The translations under genes were made by a program, and so were the position numbers. DNA of 64,000 bases. It comes from Grimontia sedimenti (GTDB lineage: Bacteria; Pseudomonadota; Gammaproteobacteria; Enterobacterales; Vibrionaceae). Of the stretch, positions 1-9,603 are shown in pieces; positions within the stretch are counted from its first letter, which is position 1; each line of letters starts with the position of its first letter. The notes beneath the pieces were generated by a model. It saw only the letters and a program-made list of their open reading frames with translations, did not search any database and was not told where the DNA came from. Location of the stretch: contig NZ_JAALDL010000007.1 of assembly GCF_011045095.1 (NCBI RefSeq), positions 1-64,000 on the forward strand, in the 5' to 3' direction.

Positions 1-762
1 TTTGTTTGGTGAACCGAAACCGATGATGGTTTTGGTACAAATCAGGGTAGGACGACCGGTTTCTGCTTTCGCTGCTTCAATGGCTGCGTTGATCGCATCT
101 GCGTCGTGACCGTCAACGGCTGGAATAACGTGCCAGCCGTAAGATTCGAAACGCTTCGGTGTGTCGTCAGTGAACCAGCCTTCAACGTCACCGTCGATAG
201 AGATGCCGTTGTCATCCCAGAACGCGATCAGCTTGCCCAAACCCAGTGTGCCTGCCAGCGAACATGCTTCGTGAGAGATACCTTCCATCAGACAGCCGTC
301 ACCCAGGAACACGTAGGTGTTGTGGTCAACGATGTCGTGGCCTTCACGGTTGAACTGAGCAGCCAGTGCTCTTTCTGCAATCGCCATACCGACAGCGTTG
401 GTGATCCCCTGACCCAGTGGGCCCGTAGTGGTCTCGACGCCTGGCGCGTAGCCGTACTCAGGGTGGCCTGGAGTTTTAGAATGCAGTTGACGGAAGTTTT
501 TCAGATCGTCGATAGACAGATCGTAACCAGTCAGGTGCAGCAGAGAGTAGATCAGCATAGAGCCATGACCATTTGACAGTACGAAGCGGTCGCGATCTGC
601 CCACTCAGGGTTTTGTGGGTTGTGGTTCATGTGGTCACGCCACAGGACTTCGGCGATATCTGCCATGCCCATTGGGGCGCCTGGGTGACCAGAGTTGGCT
701 TGTTGTACACCGTCCATGCTGAGGGCACGGATCGCGTTTGCTAAAACCTTGCGAGAAGACAT
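1..762 (-). CDS. tktA: Transketolase, partial (C-terminal part beyond the window)
   Basis: Thiamine-diphosphate enzyme that transfers two-carbon ketol units in the non-oxidative pentose phosphate pathway (cytoplasm). The minus strand opens with ATG at 762, eight bases after an AGGAG ribosome site, and reads [17 protein letters not shown], as in E. coli TktA. The 254 codons present include the substrate-side [12 protein letters not shown]-type stretch, the GDGC thiamine-diphosphate motif and the DDNGISIDG segment, and run to GFGSPNK at the window edge. About 410 residues should follow outside. It is divergent from metK, with 386 bp between the two starts. tktA versus the close paralogue tktB cannot be settled from sequence alone; the metK neighbour favours tktA. 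Confidence 0.95.
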   Translation of the reverse strand, partial: MSSRKVLANAIRALSMDGVQQANSGHPGAPMGMADIAEVLWRDHMNHNPQNPEWADRDRFVLSNGHGSMLIYSLLHLTGYDLSIDDLKNFRQLHSKTPGHPEYGYAPGVETTTGPLGQGITNAVGMAIAERALAAQFNREGHDIVDHNTYVFLGDGCLMEGISHEACSLAGTLGLGKLIAFWDDNGISIDGDVEGWFTDDTPKRFESYGWHVIPAVDGHDADAINAAIEAAKAETGRPTLICTKTIIGFGSPNK

Positions 763-1010
763 GTCTGCTCCTGAGATCATTAGAGGTTTTGAGTTATAGG
801 CAATCCGGCACAATACTTGTTAACAAAAGCAGCCAGATTGCTGAATTCGGCGGGCGGGTATTGTCGCAATAGTCCAGCAGCTCTGCAAACGTTTTACATG
901 GCTGATTTTATGGGGTTCTGTCTGTTCAGAGCGTGAAATCTCTGCATCTATTTGTAACTACAAGATTACAGGCGCAAACGTTTACTTATTTACGCGGACT
1001 ATTTGTGAGG

Positions 1011-1062
1011 TTGATTTATACGGCTCCCTGCGTAGAATGGACGTCCAGATGGCAAAGCATCT
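1011..1062 (+). promoter_or_regulatory. metK promoter with tandem MetJ-box-like operator
   Basis: A sigma-70-like pair is visible: TTGATT at 1011-1016 and TAGAAT at 1033-1038, 16 bp apart. Three consecutive 8-mers follow directly: GGACGTCC (1039-1046), AGATGGCA (1047-1054) and AAGCATCT (1055-1062). The first differs from the MetJ consensus AGACGTCT at two positions; the others are weaker. Tandem 8-mers at a met promoter are what MetJ with S-adenosylmethionine binds in gammaproteobacteria. This would give feedback repression of SAM synthesis. The rest of the 763-1148 gap must also hold the tktA promoter, but I see no clear second signal. Confidence 0.7.
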
Positions 1063-1148
1063 ATACTTTTATACGGTCAAAAGACCAAAGGTGCTTGTGC
1101 AAACAGATATTCGGTATCAACCAAATTTATTATTGCTAGGGAAAAGAC

Positions 1149-2303
1149 ATGGCTAAACACCTGTTTACTTCTGAGTCAGTGTCAGAAGGTCATCCAGACA
1201 AAATCGCAGATCAGATTTCAGACGCCGTTCTTGACGCGATTCTGGAACAGGATCCAAAAGCACGCGTAGCCTGTGAGACTTACGTGAAAACCGGCATGGT
1301 GATGGTAGGTGGTGAAATCACGACATCAGCATGGGTTGATATCGAAGAACTGACCCGCGAAACCGTTCGCGAAATCGGCTACGTTCACTCTGACATGGGT
1401 TTCGACGCAGATTCATGTGCGGTTCTGAACACCATCGGTAAACAGTCGCCAGACATCAACCAAGGCGTTGATAAAACTGACCCTAAAGAGCAGGGCGCAG
1501 GCGACCAAGGCATCATGTTCGGTTACGCATGTAATGAAACTGATGTGCTGATGCCAGCACCTATCACTTACTCTCACCGTCTGGTTCAACGTCAGGCAGA
1601 AGTGCGTAAAAACGGCACCCTTCCTTGGCTACGCCCGGATGCTAAATCTCAGGTTACCTTCCAGTACGACCAAGGTAAGATCGTGGGCATCGATGCGGTT
1701 GTTCTGTCTACCCAGCATTGCGACAGCATCTCGACGCCAGACCTGCGTGAAGCAGTGATGGAAGAAATCATCAAGCCAGTACTGCCAGCAGAGTGGCTGA
1801 ACAAAGACACCAACTTCTTCATCAACCCAACTGGCCGTTTCGTTATCGGTGGCCCAATGGGTGACTGTGGTCTGACGGGTCGTAAGATTATTGTTGATAC
1901 CTACGGCGGCGCAGCTCGTCACGGCGGCGGTGCATTCTCGGGTAAAGATCCATCGAAAGTTGACCGTTCAGCAGCTTACGCGGCGCGCTATGTCGCGAAG
2001 AACATCGTTGCTGCAGGCATGGCTGACCGTTGTGAAATTCAATTGTCTTACGCCATCGGTGTGGCAGATCCAACGTCTATCATGGTGGAAACCTTCGGCA
2101 CCGAGAAAGTGTCTCACGACATCATCATCGAAGCGGTTCGCCAGCACTTTGACCTGCGCCCTTATGGCCTGCAGGAAATGCTGAACCTGCTGCAACCTAT
2201 CTACAAAAAGACAGCAGCTTACGGTCACTTTGGTCGAGAAGAGTTCCCTTGGGAAAAGACCGACAAAGTGGCAGCACTGCGCGATTTTGCTCAAATCAAG
2301 TAA
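1149..2303 (+). CDS. metK: S-adenosylmethionine synthetase
   Basis: Makes S-adenosylmethionine from methionine and ATP; a cytoplasmic tetramer and the methyl-donor source for the cell. The 384-residue protein matches the family length exactly. It starts [22 protein letters not shown] at ATG 1149, behind AGGGAAAAG. The family signatures are seen: GHPDK near residue 15, [12 protein letters not shown] near 118, and the phosphate-binding loop [16 protein letters not shown] near 260. It is a single-gene unit, divergent from tktA and closed by a strong terminator. The MetJ-like boxes upstream suggest repression by its own product. Nothing odd is seen. Confidence 0.98.
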   Translation: MAKHLFTSESVSEGHPDKIADQISDAVLDAILEQDPKARVACETYVKTGMVMVGGEITTSAWVDIEELTRETVREIGYVHSDMGFDADSCAVLNTIGKQSPDINQGVDKTDPKEQGAGDQGIMFGYACNETDVLMPAPITYSHRLVQRQAEVRKNGTLPWLRPDAKSQVTFQYDQGKIVGIDAVVLSTQHCDSISTPDLREAVMEEIIKPVLPAEWLNKDTNFFINPTGRFVIGGPMGDCGLTGRKIIVDTYGGAARHGGGAFSGKDPSKVDRSAAYAARYVAKNIVAAGMADRCEIQLSYAIGVADPTSIMVETFGTEKVSHDIIIEAVRQHFDLRPYGLQEMLNLLQPIYKKTAAYGHFGREEFPWEKTDKVAALRDFAQIK

Positions 2304-2318
2304 TCGCAATCTGCATGT

Positions 2319-2347
2319 AAAAGGGAAGCTCAGGCTTCCCTTTTTTG
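2319..2347 (+). terminator. Rho-independent terminator after metK
   Basis: Perfect 11-bp stem AAAAGGGAAGC / GCTTCCCTTTT with loop TCAG (2330-2333), followed by a T run. It closes the metK unit before sprT. Confidence 0.9.
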
Positions 2348-2392
2348 TTTCTGTTCCCTACCCTGTCGGCTCTTGAATCTAAACTGCCGAAC

Positions 2393-2920
2393 ATGAACGA
2401 ACTCCACTACCGTCTTACCCAACGCGTCAGCGAATGTATCACTCTGGCTAACAAACAGCTTGGGAGTGAATTTGCTGTGCCTGCAATTCGGTTTGATATT
2501 CGTGGGAAAACGGCAGGAATGGCATTACTTCAACGCTGGCAACTCAGGTTTAACCCGGTATTGCTGGAAGAAAACATTCAGGCGTTTTTTGACGAAGTGG
2601 TGCCACATGAAATCAGCCACTTGATCGTTTATGCCCGCTTTGGAAAAGTGCGGCCCCACGGCAAAGAGTGGCAGGCAGTGATGTCACAGGTGTTTGGTGT
2701 GGCACCCAAAACCACCCACAGCTTTGATGTCAGCTCTGTTCAGGGCAAAACTTTCACCTATCAGTGCGGTTGTGACCATATAGAGCTCTCTATTCGTCGC
2801 CACAACAAAGTTCAGCGCGAACAAGTTCAGTATGTTTGCCGCCGCTGTCAACAGCCACTTGTTTTCATCCCCCTCCATTGCATAAGCAACGACTTACCTA
2901 TCAATAGACTCTTCAATTAA
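2393..2920 (+). CDS. sprT: SprT family zinc metalloprotease-like protein
   Basis: SprT proteins carry a zinc-metallopeptidase fold related to eukaryotic Spartan; the bacterial role is poorly defined. The protein is 175 residues from ATG 2393. It has the zinc motif HEISH in VVPHEISHLIVYARFG, the conserved PHGKEWQ segment, and a C-terminal Cys pattern (QCGCDH and CRRCQ) that would bind a second zinc. An upstream in-frame TTG at 2345 lies in the metK terminator T-tract and is not a credible start. The next gene, endA, follows after 79 bp; sprT-endA-rsmE-gshB is a conserved order in enterobacteria and vibrios. Confidence 0.9.
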   Translation: MNELHYRLTQRVSECITLANKQLGSEFAVPAIRFDIRGKTAGMALLQRWQLRFNPVLLEENIQAFFDEVVPHEISHLIVYARFGKVRPHGKEWQAVMSQVFGVAPKTTHSFDVSSVQGKTFTYQCGCDHIELSIRRHNKVQREQVQYVCRRCQQPLVFIPLHCISNDLPINRLFN

Positions 2921-2999
2921 CACTAATTTAGTGCGATTTCACTCGCAATAGTCTGTAATAATCAAACCACACAATTCCAACACCGAGCGCTAATTACAC

Positions 3000-3707
3000 A
3001 TGAGAACATTTCTGATGCTGCTTTCGGCACTGCTGATCCCCTCAATGGCAGCAGCGGCTGAGCATCCGCAATCCTTCAGTAAAGCCAAACGCATCGCGCA
3101 AAAAATCTATCTGGACTACCCCACTTCGTTTTACTGCGGCTGCGACATTGAATGGCATGGCAAGAAAGGCGTGCCTGATTTTTCTGAGTGTGGTTATCAA
3201 GTCCGCAAACAGGAAAAGCGTGCCAGTCGCATTGAATGGGAGCATGTGGTGCCTGCATGGCAATTTGGCCACCAGCGTCAATGCTGGCAAGACGGAGGGC
3301 GCAAGAACTGCACCCGCAATGACGTGGCTTTCAAACTAATGGAAGCTGACCTGCACAACCTGGTTCCCGCCATTGGCGAAGTTAACGGCGACCGCTCAAA
3401 CTTCCGCTTCTCGCAATGGAATGGCAACGACGGGGCTTTCTACGGTCAGTGCGCGGCGAAGGTGAACTTCAAGCAACGTGTATTTGAGCCGCCAGCACAA
3501 AGCCGCGGTGCCATTGCGCGAACCTACAAGTACATGAACCAGCAATATGATTTTCGCCTGGCATCCGCTCAGAAAAAGCTGATGGACGCTTGGGACAAGA
3601 CCTACCCAGTCAACGAGTGGGAATGTGAACGCGACCGCCGCATCGCCCGCGAGCAAGGTAATCACAACCCGTTCGTGCAAGCTTCCTGCGAAAAGGCCGG
3701 TCTATAA
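3000..3707 (+). CDS. endA: Endonuclease I (periplasmic/extracellular DNase)
   Basis: Non-specific endonuclease exported to the periplasm or medium; the Vibrio homologues are Vvn and Dns. The 235-residue precursor starts [21 protein letters not shown], a clear signal peptide with cleavage after about residue 20. The metal-dependent catalytic segment [13 protein letters not shown] follows near residue 80, with its His-Val-Val-Pro core. Many cysteines ([27 protein letters not shown]) fit the disulfide-rich Vvn fold. FRFSQWNG is also conserved. The gene lies between sprT and rsmE. Confidence 0.95.
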   Translation: MRTFLMLLSALLIPSMAAAAEHPQSFSKAKRIAQKIYLDYPTSFYCGCDIEWHGKKGVPDFSECGYQVRKQEKRASRIEWEHVVPAWQFGHQRQCWQDGGRKNCTRNDVAFKLMEADLHNLVPAIGEVNGDRSNFRFSQWNGNDGAFYGQCAAKVNFKQRVFEPPAQSRGAIARTYKYMNQQYDFRLASAQKKLMDAWDKTYPVNEWECERDRRIAREQGNHNPFVQASCEKAGL

Positions 3708-3783
3708 CCTCAGCGCCGGACTACTGACTACAGGCAGCAGCGTGATACACTGCTGCCTATTGTTATCCAGTCATGAAAAGACC

Positions 3784-4515
3784 ATGCGTATCCCAAGAAT
3801 TTTCCATCCCGAGCCCCTGCCTGACACTGGCCGCGTTGCCCTGAGCGATGACGCAGCCAATCACGTTGGCCGTGTGCTTCGTATGCAGGCAGGTCAGGAA
3901 GTCTTGCTGTTTGATGGACACGGCGCAGAGTTCCCTGCCGTGATTGCTGAATCAGGTAAAAAATCTGTCAGTGTTGATATTGTTGAGCGTGTTGAACGCA
4001 GCATCGAATCTCCGCTGGATTTGCACTTGGGCCAAGTCATCAGCCGCGGCGACAAAATGGAGTTCACTATTCAAAAATCGGTGGAACTGGGCGTCAACGT
4101 CATCACCCCACTGATCTCTGAACGTTGTGGTGTCAAACTCAATGCAGATCGCTTCGACAAGAAACTGCATCAATGGCAGAAAATCGCGATTGCCGCTTGT
4201 GAGCAATGCGGGCGCAATCTGGTGCCAGAGATTCGCCCTGTGATGTCGCTGGATGAGTGGATGCAGGAGACATTCAACGGGCTGAAATTGAACCTTCATC
4301 CTCGTGCAAAATACTCAATCAATACCCTGCCCGAGCCGGTTAGCCGTGTGCGTTTGCTGATTGGCCCTGAAGGCGGTCTGTCATCAGAAGAAATTGAACG
4401 AACCCGTGAATTCGGGTTTGAGGAAACATTATTGGGGCCACGTGTTCTGCGCACTGAAACCGCAGCACTGACGGCAATCACTGCCCTGCAGGTTCGCTTT
4501 GGCGATCTGGGTTAA
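3784..4515 (+). CDS. rsmE: 16S rRNA m3U1498 methyltransferase
   Basis: SAM-dependent SPOUT methyltransferase that makes 3-methyluridine at 16S rRNA position 1498. It is 243 residues from ATG 3784 ([12 protein letters not shown]), the family length. An N-terminal PUA-like part carries [10 protein letters not shown]. The C-terminal knotted SPOUT core carries IGPEGGLS and [13 protein letters not shown] longer frame opens at 3625 inside endA, but it lacks family support and is rejected as a start. gshB follows 29 bp downstream. Confidence 0.96.
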   Translation: MRIPRIFHPEPLPDTGRVALSDDAANHVGRVLRMQAGQEVLLFDGHGAEFPAVIAESGKKSVSVDIVERVERSIESPLDLHLGQVISRGDKMEFTIQKSVELGVNVITPLISERCGVKLNADRFDKKLHQWQKIAIAACEQCGRNLVPEIRPVMSLDEWMQETFNGLKLNLHPRAKYSINTLPEPVSRVRLLIGPEGGLSSEEIERTREFGFEETLLGPRVLRTETAALTAITALQVRFGDLG

Positions 4516-4544
4516 AGGCGACCTCGGTTAATAAGGATAAATTA

Positions 4545-5492
4545 ATGATCAAACTGGGCGTAGTGATGGATCCAATCGAGTCCATCAACATCAAAAAAGA
4601 CTCCTCCTTTGCCATGATGCTGGAAGCGCAAAAGCGCGGCTGGGAAATTCATTACATGCAAATGAATGACCTGTCTTTAGAGCAAGGCAAGGCGCTGGCA
4701 CGCACCAAGATTGTCACGCTGGAAGAAAACCCGGAGAAATGGTTCGAGGTGGTCAGCGAGCAGGAAATCGCGCTGGCCGATCTCGACGCTGTGTTGATGC
4801 GTAAAGACCCGCCGTTTGATACCGAATACATCTACGCGACTTACATTCTTGAGCGTGCGGAAGTAGAAGGCTGTCTTATCGTCAACAAGCCGCAGAGCCT
4901 TCGTGACTGTAACGAAAAACTCTTCACTGCTTGGTTCCCAGAACACACGCCAATCACGCTGGTGACCCGTCGTGCAGACCAAATCAAAGCGTTCCAGGAA
5001 AAACACGGCGACGTGATCCTGAAACCTTTGGATGGCATGGGTGGCTCGTCTATCTTCCGCGTGAAGCAAGGCGACCCAAACCTGTCAGTGATCATCGAAA
5101 CCCTGACTGGCCTTGGCAATAACTACTGTATGGCGCAGACGTTCGTCCCAGACATCAGCAATGGCGACAAACGCATTCTGGTGGTAGATGGTGAGCCGAT
5201 GCCTTACTGTCTGGCTCGTATTCCTGCCAAAGGCGAAACCCGTGGCAATCTGGCAGCAGGCGGCCGTGGTGAAGCGCGCCCACTCAGCGACACTGACTGG
5301 GCAATTGCCCGTGCAGTGGCACCAACGCTGAAAGAGAAAGGCCTTATCTTCGTGGGTCTGGACATCATTGGTGACAAGCTGACCGAAATTAACGTGACCA
5401 GCCCGACCTGTATCCGAGAAATTGAAGCCGCATTTGATATCAATATCAGTGGCAAACTGATGGATGCCGTCGAAGCTCGCCTGCAAAAATAA
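4545..5492 (+). CDS. gshB: Glutathione synthetase
   Basis: ATP-grasp ligase joining gamma-glutamylcysteine and glycine to give glutathione in the cytoplasm. The 315 residues match E. coli GshB in length. It begins [19 protein letters not shown] behind AAGGATAAATT. The ATP-grasp parts are seen: [15 protein letters not shown] near 160, the Arg-rich loop [10 protein letters not shown] near 207, [16 protein letters not shown] near 228, and [10 protein letters not shown] near 284. It is probably co-transcribed with rsmE. A GC-rich hairpin without a T-run follows the stop. Confidence 0.97.
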   Translation: MIKLGVVMDPIESINIKKDSSFAMMLEAQKRGWEIHYMQMNDLSLEQGKALARTKIVTLEENPEKWFEVVSEQEIALADLDAVLMRKDPPFDTEYIYATYILERAEVEGCLIVNKPQSLRDCNEKLFTAWFPEHTPITLVTRRADQIKAFQEKHGDVILKPLDGMGGSSIFRVKQGDPNLSVIIETLTGLGNNYCMAQTFVPDISNGDKRILVVDGEPMPYCLARIPAKGETRGNLAAGGRGEARPLSDTDWAIARAVAPTLKEKGLIFVGLDIIGDKLTEINVTSPTCIREIEAAFDINISGKLMDAVEARLQK

Positions 5493-5504
5493 TCGCAAGG
5501 CAAA

Positions 5505-5526
5505 CCGGGCGAAACTGCTCGCCCGG
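5505..5526 (+). other. GC-rich hairpin after gshB
   Basis: Perfect 8-bp inverted repeat CCGGGCGA / TCGCCCGG with loop AACTGC, starting 13 bp after the gshB stop. No T-run follows, so it may be a processing or attenuating hairpin rather than a full intrinsic terminator. Confidence 0.5.
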
Positions 5527-5602
5527 ATCTGACATTCTTCAGCTTACTGCTCATAATGAAAGTAGGCTCATACGCAATGAAGGGCGCAATGTGGAAGACA
5601 CA

Positions 5603-6166
5603 GTGAATTTAAAAAATCATTTCTTGGTCGCAATGCCCAGCATGGCCGATGAACGCTTCCAGCACAGTGTCGTTTACATGTGCGAACACAATGAAGACGG
5701 GGCCATGGGGCTGGTGATCAACCAGCCCATCAATATCTCCATTGCCAAGATGCTGGATCAAATCGAAGTGGAGCGCGAGCAGGATGTTACCCATCCGGTC
5801 AGCCTTGACCAGCCCGTGCTGTTTGGCGGTCCAGTTTCGGAAGATCGCGGCTTTGTCCTGCACAAAAACCTCAAGCTGTATGGCTCCAGCATCCAGCTCT
5901 CTGATGAGCTGACCGTGACGACATCCAAAGATATTCTCAGTATCTTGGGAACCACAGAGGAGCCCGAGCAATTCATTGTTGCGCTTGGCTACGCAGGTTG
6001 GGATGCCGGTCAATTGGAGCAGGAATTGGCAGAAAACAGTTGGCTGACGATTGAAGCCGATCCGAAAGTGATTTTCGACACCCCCATCAACGAGCGCTGG
6101 GAAAAAGCCCTCAAACAAATGGGCATAGACGCCTTGAACCTGTCCGCTGACGTTGGACACGCATAA
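5603..6166 (+). CDS. yqgE: UPF0301 (YqgE/AlgH) family protein
   Basis: YqgE/AlgH family; the biochemical function is not established. From GTG 5603 the protein is 187 residues and reads [20 protein letters not shown], aligned with the E. coli start MNLQHHFLIAMP. GGAAG about six bases upstream is the ribosome site. A GTG at 5591 would add four residues (MEDT) and cannot be excluded. Family segments are seen: [18 protein letters not shown] near residue 25, [14 protein letters not shown] near 74 and [12 protein letters not shown] near 127. It is followed 9 bp later by ruvX, the usual pairing. Confidence 0.93.
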   Translation: MNLKNHFLVAMPSMADERFQHSVVYMCEHNEDGAMGLVINQPINISIAKMLDQIEVEREQDVTHPVSLDQPVLFGGPVSEDRGFVLHKNLKLYGSSIQLSDELTVTTSKDILSILGTTEEPEQFIVALGYAGWDAGQLEQELAENSWLTIEADPKVIFDTPINERWEKALKQMGIDALNLSADVGHA

Positions 6167-6175
6167 GAGTTTTCC

Positions 6176-6607
6176 ATGAGTAACATTCAGACTGTGCTGG
6201 GTTTTGACTACGGCACTAAAAGCATCGGCGTGGCCATCGGTCAGGCCATTACCGGCACTGCCCGACCGCTAAAAGCCCTCAAAGCCAAAGATGGCATCCC
6301 TAGCTGGGAAGCCATAGACGTCATTTTGAAAGAGTGGACACCCGATTTAGTAGTTGTAGGTTTACCCTTGGATTTACACGGCGGCGAGCTTGAGACCATC
6401 ACGCCCCGCGCCCGTAAATTTGCCAACCGTCTGAAAGGCCGTTTCGGTGTGAACGTGGAGCTGCATGACGAGCGTTTGACTACCACAGAAGCGCGCTCTT
6501 CCCTTTTCGAATACGGTGGCTATAAAGCCCTGGGCAAAGGAGAGATCGATAGCCAGTCAGCAGTCATCATTGTTGAGAGCTGGTTTGAAAACCAATACGG
6601 TGAATAA
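6176..6607 (+). CDS. ruvX: RuvX/YqgF family RNase H-fold protein (pre-16S rRNA processing)
   Basis: Holliday-junction-resolvase-like nuclease fold. In E. coli, YqgF is implicated in maturing the 16S rRNA 5' end. The 143 residues include [13 protein letters not shown] (first acidic residue) near residue 10, [10 protein letters not shown] near 60, the [10 protein letters not shown] motif near 101, and a late acidic residue in [13 protein letters not shown]. It sits with yqgE as a two-gene unit and ends in a bidirectional terminator shared with pilU. Confidence 0.95.
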   Translation: MSNIQTVLGFDYGTKSIGVAIGQAITGTARPLKALKAKDGIPSWEAIDVILKEWTPDLVVVGLPLDLHGGELETITPRARKFANRLKGRFGVNVELHDERLTTTEARSSLFEYGGYKALGKGEIDSQSAVIIVESWFENQYGE

Positions 6608-6637
6608 AAGAAAAGCGCCCTGAGGCGCTTTTCTTTT
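6606..6637. terminator. Bidirectional terminator between ruvX and pilU
   Basis: A 14-bp perfect stem (6606-6619 with 6624-6637, loop CTGA minus its outer pair) has A-rich and T-rich arms. It can stop ruvX on the plus strand and pilU on the minus strand. Confidence 0.88.
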
Positions 6638-6658
6638 CTCTGTGAAGGACAACTTTCT

Positions 6659-7768
6659 TTACTGCCCCTCAATACTGACATTCGCCAGCGACAAACTGCT
6701 GGATGACTGTTCCGCCATCTTCATCATGAGTTTGAGATCATTGCGCGAGTCCGCATGATGAAGCGCTTCGTCTTTAGAAACCTTGCCCGCCTGGAACAGC
6801 TCAAACAGGGACTGGTCAAAGGTACACATTCCCGCGTTCTTGCCTTTGCGGATCGTTTCTTTCAGCTCATGCAGCTCACCACGGCGAATTAAATCCGACA
6901 CATGAGAGGTATTGAGCAGAAGCTCGTATGCGCCATGACGGCCGATACCACTGACATCTGGCACCAGTTGCTGAGCCAGAATACCACGAAGGTTTAGCGA
7001 CAAATCAAACAGGAACTGCTCCCGACGTTCTTTAGGCACCAGATGCAATACCCTTTCCAGTGCCTGATTGGCATTGTTGGCGTGTAAGGTTGCGATACAA
7101 AGGTGACCGGTTTCAGCAAACTGCATGGCATATTCCATGGTTTCCTGCGTTCGGATTTCGCCAATCATGATCATATCCGGCGCCTGACGCAGCGAGTTTT
7201 TCAGCGCCACTTCGTAGCTGTCGGTATCAATACCGATTTCACGCTGGGTCACGATGCATTTGTCATGCGGGTGGATAAACTCAATCGGATCTTCCACTGT
7301 CAGGATATGGCCGCTGCGGTGTCGGTTACGGAACCCCACCATCGCTGCCATCGAGGTTGATTTACCTGAACCTGTCGCACCGACAATCAACACCAGACCA
7401 CGCTTGGCTATCGACAAATCCTGAATCACATCAGGTAAGCCCAGCGAGTAAATATCAGGGATTTGGGTTTCAATGCGGCGAAGTACCATGCCCGGCAAAT
7501 CACGCTGCCAGAACGCACTGACACGGAAGCGTCCATTTTCAGTGACTAAAGCAAAGTTCGCTTCACGGTCGGCATAAAACTTCTGCTCGGTTTCGGTATC
7601 CATGGCCTCAGTAACCAGCGCTTTGACACTTTCTAAGTCGAGCTTTCCAGCCACTGGTTTTAGGCTACCATCGACACGCAACATACAAGGCGCATCAACC
7701 GTGATGTAGCAATCCGACGCTTTCTGCGCCAGCATCTTATCCAGAAGTTCTTGGAGCGTGTTCTGCAT
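6659..7768 (-). CDS. pilU: Type IV pilus retraction ATPase PilU
   Basis: Hexameric ATPase that assists PilT in pulling back type IV pili at the inner membrane; needed for twitching or DNA-uptake pilus retraction. It is 369 residues. Walker A is GATGSGKST near residue 130 and the Walker B-region motif is MIGEIRTQETME near 202. The conserved TLHANNANQALERVL and the long C-terminal tail typical of PilU are present. It is transcribed after pilT with two bases between the genes. The pilT-pilU pair divergent from yggS is the standard Vibrio and Pseudomonas arrangement. Confidence 0.96.
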   Translation of the reverse strand: MQNTLQELLDKMLAQKASDCYITVDAPCMLRVDGSLKPVAGKLDLESVKALVTEAMDTETEQKFYADREANFALVTENGRFRVSAFWQRDLPGMVLRRIETQIPDIYSLGLPDVIQDLSIAKRGLVLIVGATGSGKSTSMAAMVGFRNRHRSGHILTVEDPIEFIHPHDKCIVTQREIGIDTDSYEVALKNSLRQAPDMIMIGEIRTQETMEYAMQFAETGHLCIATLHANNANQALERVLHLVPKERREQFLFDLSLNLRGILAQQLVPDVSGIGRHGAYELLLNTSHVSDLIRRGELHELKETIRKGKNAGMCTFDQSLFELFQAGKVSKDEALHHADSRNDLKLMMKMAEQSSSSLSLANVSIEGQ

Positions 7769-7770
7769 GG

Positions 7771-8808
7771 TTAGAAGCCCATCCCTGCGTTGTCCAATGC
7801 TTTGTTTGCTTCGGCCGTGTCCACCAGCCCTTGCATGGTGAGGTTACGAAGTGACTGCTCCATGGTCAGCATGCCAAGACCTGAGCCGGTTTGGATCATC
7901 GAATACATCTGGGCAATCTTGTCTTCACGGATAAGGTTTCGAATCGCCGGTGTCGCAATCATCACCTCATGGGCAGCAATACGGCCACCGGAAATCTGCT
8001 TCACCAGTTTTTGCGAAACTACCGCACGCAGCGATTCAGACAGCATGGAGCGCACCATCGGCTTATCCGCCCCCGGGAAGACATCGATAATACGGTCGAT
8101 GGTTTTTGCTGCACTGGAGGTGTGCAGCGTACCAAAGACCAAGTGACCGGTTTCTGCTGCCGTCAGCGCAAGGCTAATAGTTTCTTTATCACGAAGCTCA
8201 CCCACCAGAATCACGTCCGGATCTTCGCGCAATGCCGAGCGGAGCGCATTGTTGAAGGAGTGGGTATCACGGTGCACTTCGCGCTGGTTGATCAAACAGT
8301 TTTTCTGTTCGTGGACAAATTCTATCGGGTCTTCGATGGTCAATACGTGACGATGCTGACTGCTGTTAATTTTGTCGATCATCGCCGCCAGCGTGGTCGA
8401 CTTACCTGAGCCTGTCGGCCCCGTGACCAGTACCAGACCTTTCTGATATTCGGTAAATTGCTGAAACACAGCTGGTGCGTTAATCGCATCAAGTGTCGGA
8501 ATTTTCGAAGGAATGCTCCGGAACACCGCGGCACAACCTCGGGATTGATGAAATGCATTCACACGGAAACGGCCGACAGACGCCAGCTCAAAAGAGAAGT
8601 CCACTTCAAGGTTCTGTTCAAACTCGCGCTGCTGGGCATCGTTCATGATATCGAAAATAAGACGATGCACCGCATTGTGGTCTAGCGGAGGCAGGCTAAG
8701 CTTGCGGACATCACCATCTACGCGGACCATTGGGGGAACTCCCGCTGAAAGATGTAGATCTGAAGCGTTATGCTTTACACTAAAGTCCAGTAATTCAGTA
8801 ATATCCAT
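7771..8808 (-). CDS. pilT: Type IV pilus twitching/retraction ATPase PilT
   Basis: Main retraction motor of type IV pili. It is 345 residues, the family length. The N-terminal PAS-like part begins MDITELLDFSVKHNASDLHLSAG. Walker A is GPTGSGKST near residue 129, the Asp box is LTIEDPIEFVH, Walker B is VILVGELRD near 200, and the His-box is TGHLVFGTLHTSSA. The AIRNLIRED motif (AIRNLIRE in PilT families) lies near 288. Only 26 bp separate it from the divergent yggS start, so the two promoters must overlap the 5' ends of the genes. Confidence 0.97.
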   Translation of the reverse strand: MDITELLDFSVKHNASDLHLSAGVPPMVRVDGDVRKLSLPPLDHNAVHRLIFDIMNDAQQREFEQNLEVDFSFELASVGRFRVNAFHQSRGCAAVFRSIPSKIPTLDAINAPAVFQQFTEYQKGLVLVTGPTGSGKSTTLAAMIDKINSSQHRHVLTIEDPIEFVHEQKNCLINQREVHRDTHSFNNALRSALREDPDVILVGELRDKETISLALTAAETGHLVFGTLHTSSAAKTIDRIIDVFPGADKPMVRSMLSESLRAVVSQKLVKQISGGRIAAHEVMIATPAIRNLIREDKIAQMYSMIQTGSGLGMLTMEQSLRNLTMQGLVDTAEANKALDNAGMGF

Positions 8809-8834
8809 TAACTCGTTTCCTCGCAGAATCTAAC

Positions 8835-9539
8835 ATGTGTAGTATCAAACAAAACCTAGAACAGGTCACCAGCCAAATAGACAGTGCCGCACAAAAATGC
8901 GGGAGAGACGCCTCTGGCGTGCAATTGCTCGCTGTCAGCAAAACCAAACCCATTGGAGCCATCGCAGACGCCGTGGAAGCAGGTCACACCCTGTTTGGTG
9001 AAAACTATGTGCAGGAAGGTGTCGAAAAAATCACCCATTTCAGCGCGATTCACCCCAATCTTGAATGGCACTTTATTGGCCCTATCCAGTCCAATAAAAC
9101 CCGGCCGATTGCAGAGCACTTCGATTGGGTTCATTCGATTGACCGCAGCAAGATTGCGCAACGCCTGAGCGATCAGCGTCCGGATGAATTAGCGCCACTT
9201 CAGGTGCTGATTCAGGTCAACACCAGCGGGGAAACTTCTAAATCCGGCACCGGATTTGAAGAAGTGAAAACGCTGGCAGATGAAATTGATGCATTGCCAA
9301 ACCTGGCGCTTCGCGGCCTGATGTGCATTCCGCAGCCGGAAGACGATCACCAGAAACAGCTTGAAGCCTTCGCGCCGCTGTCTGCGCTGTTTGAAGAAAT
9401 GAAAGCAGGTCGCCCGCAATTTGATACCCTGTCGATGGGTATGAGCGGCGACATGGATGCAGCGATTGCTTCCGGCAGCACTATGGTGCGAATCGGCACC
9501 GCGATTTTTGGCGCACGTGATTATAGCAACCGCAAATAG
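8835..9539 (+). CDS. yggS: PLP homeostasis protein (YggS/PLPBP family)
   Basis: Pyridoxal-phosphate-binding alanine-racemase-like barrel without a known enzymatic reaction; it affects vitamin B6 and amino-acid balance. It is 234 residues from ATG 8835. The PLP lysine is in LLAVSKTKP near residue 37. Other conserved blocks are FGENYVQEG near 54, WHFIGPIQSNK near 79, LRGLMCIP near 157 and a C-terminal SMGMSGDMDAAI phosphate-binding segment. It heads the yggS-proC-yggT-yggU group. Confidence 0.95.
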   Translation: MCSIKQNLEQVTSQIDSAAQKCGRDASGVQLLAVSKTKPIGAIADAVEAGHTLFGENYVQEGVEKITHFSAIHPNLEWHFIGPIQSNKTRPIAEHFDWVHSIDRSKIAQRLSDQRPDELAPLQVLIQVNTSGETSKSGTGFEEVKTLADEIDALPNLALRGLMCIPQPEDDHQKQLEAFAPLSALFEEMKAGRPQFDTLSMGMSGDMDAAIASGSTMVRIGTAIFGARDYSNRK

Positions 9540-9603
9540 CTCATTAATCTAGGGCCTGTTGACCCTAGGCGAAGTCATCACCATCGCAAAGGAATTAAGA
9601 TTG

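Noticed and set aside
106-576. Long open frame on the plus strand
   Set aside because: It is the antisense shadow of tktA; the opposite strand reads an unbroken transketolase.
933-1139. 68-codon frame ending just before metK, possible leader peptide
   Set aside because: It runs through the promoter and MetJ-like boxes, has no ribosome site and no recognisable protein features.
1063-1148. SAM riboswitch in the metK leader
   Set aside because: The leader is too short and shows no SAM-box stems; MetJ-type repression explains the region better.
3625-3783. N-terminal extension of RsmE
   Set aside because: It overlaps endA and adds residues unlike the family; ATG 3784 gives the right length.
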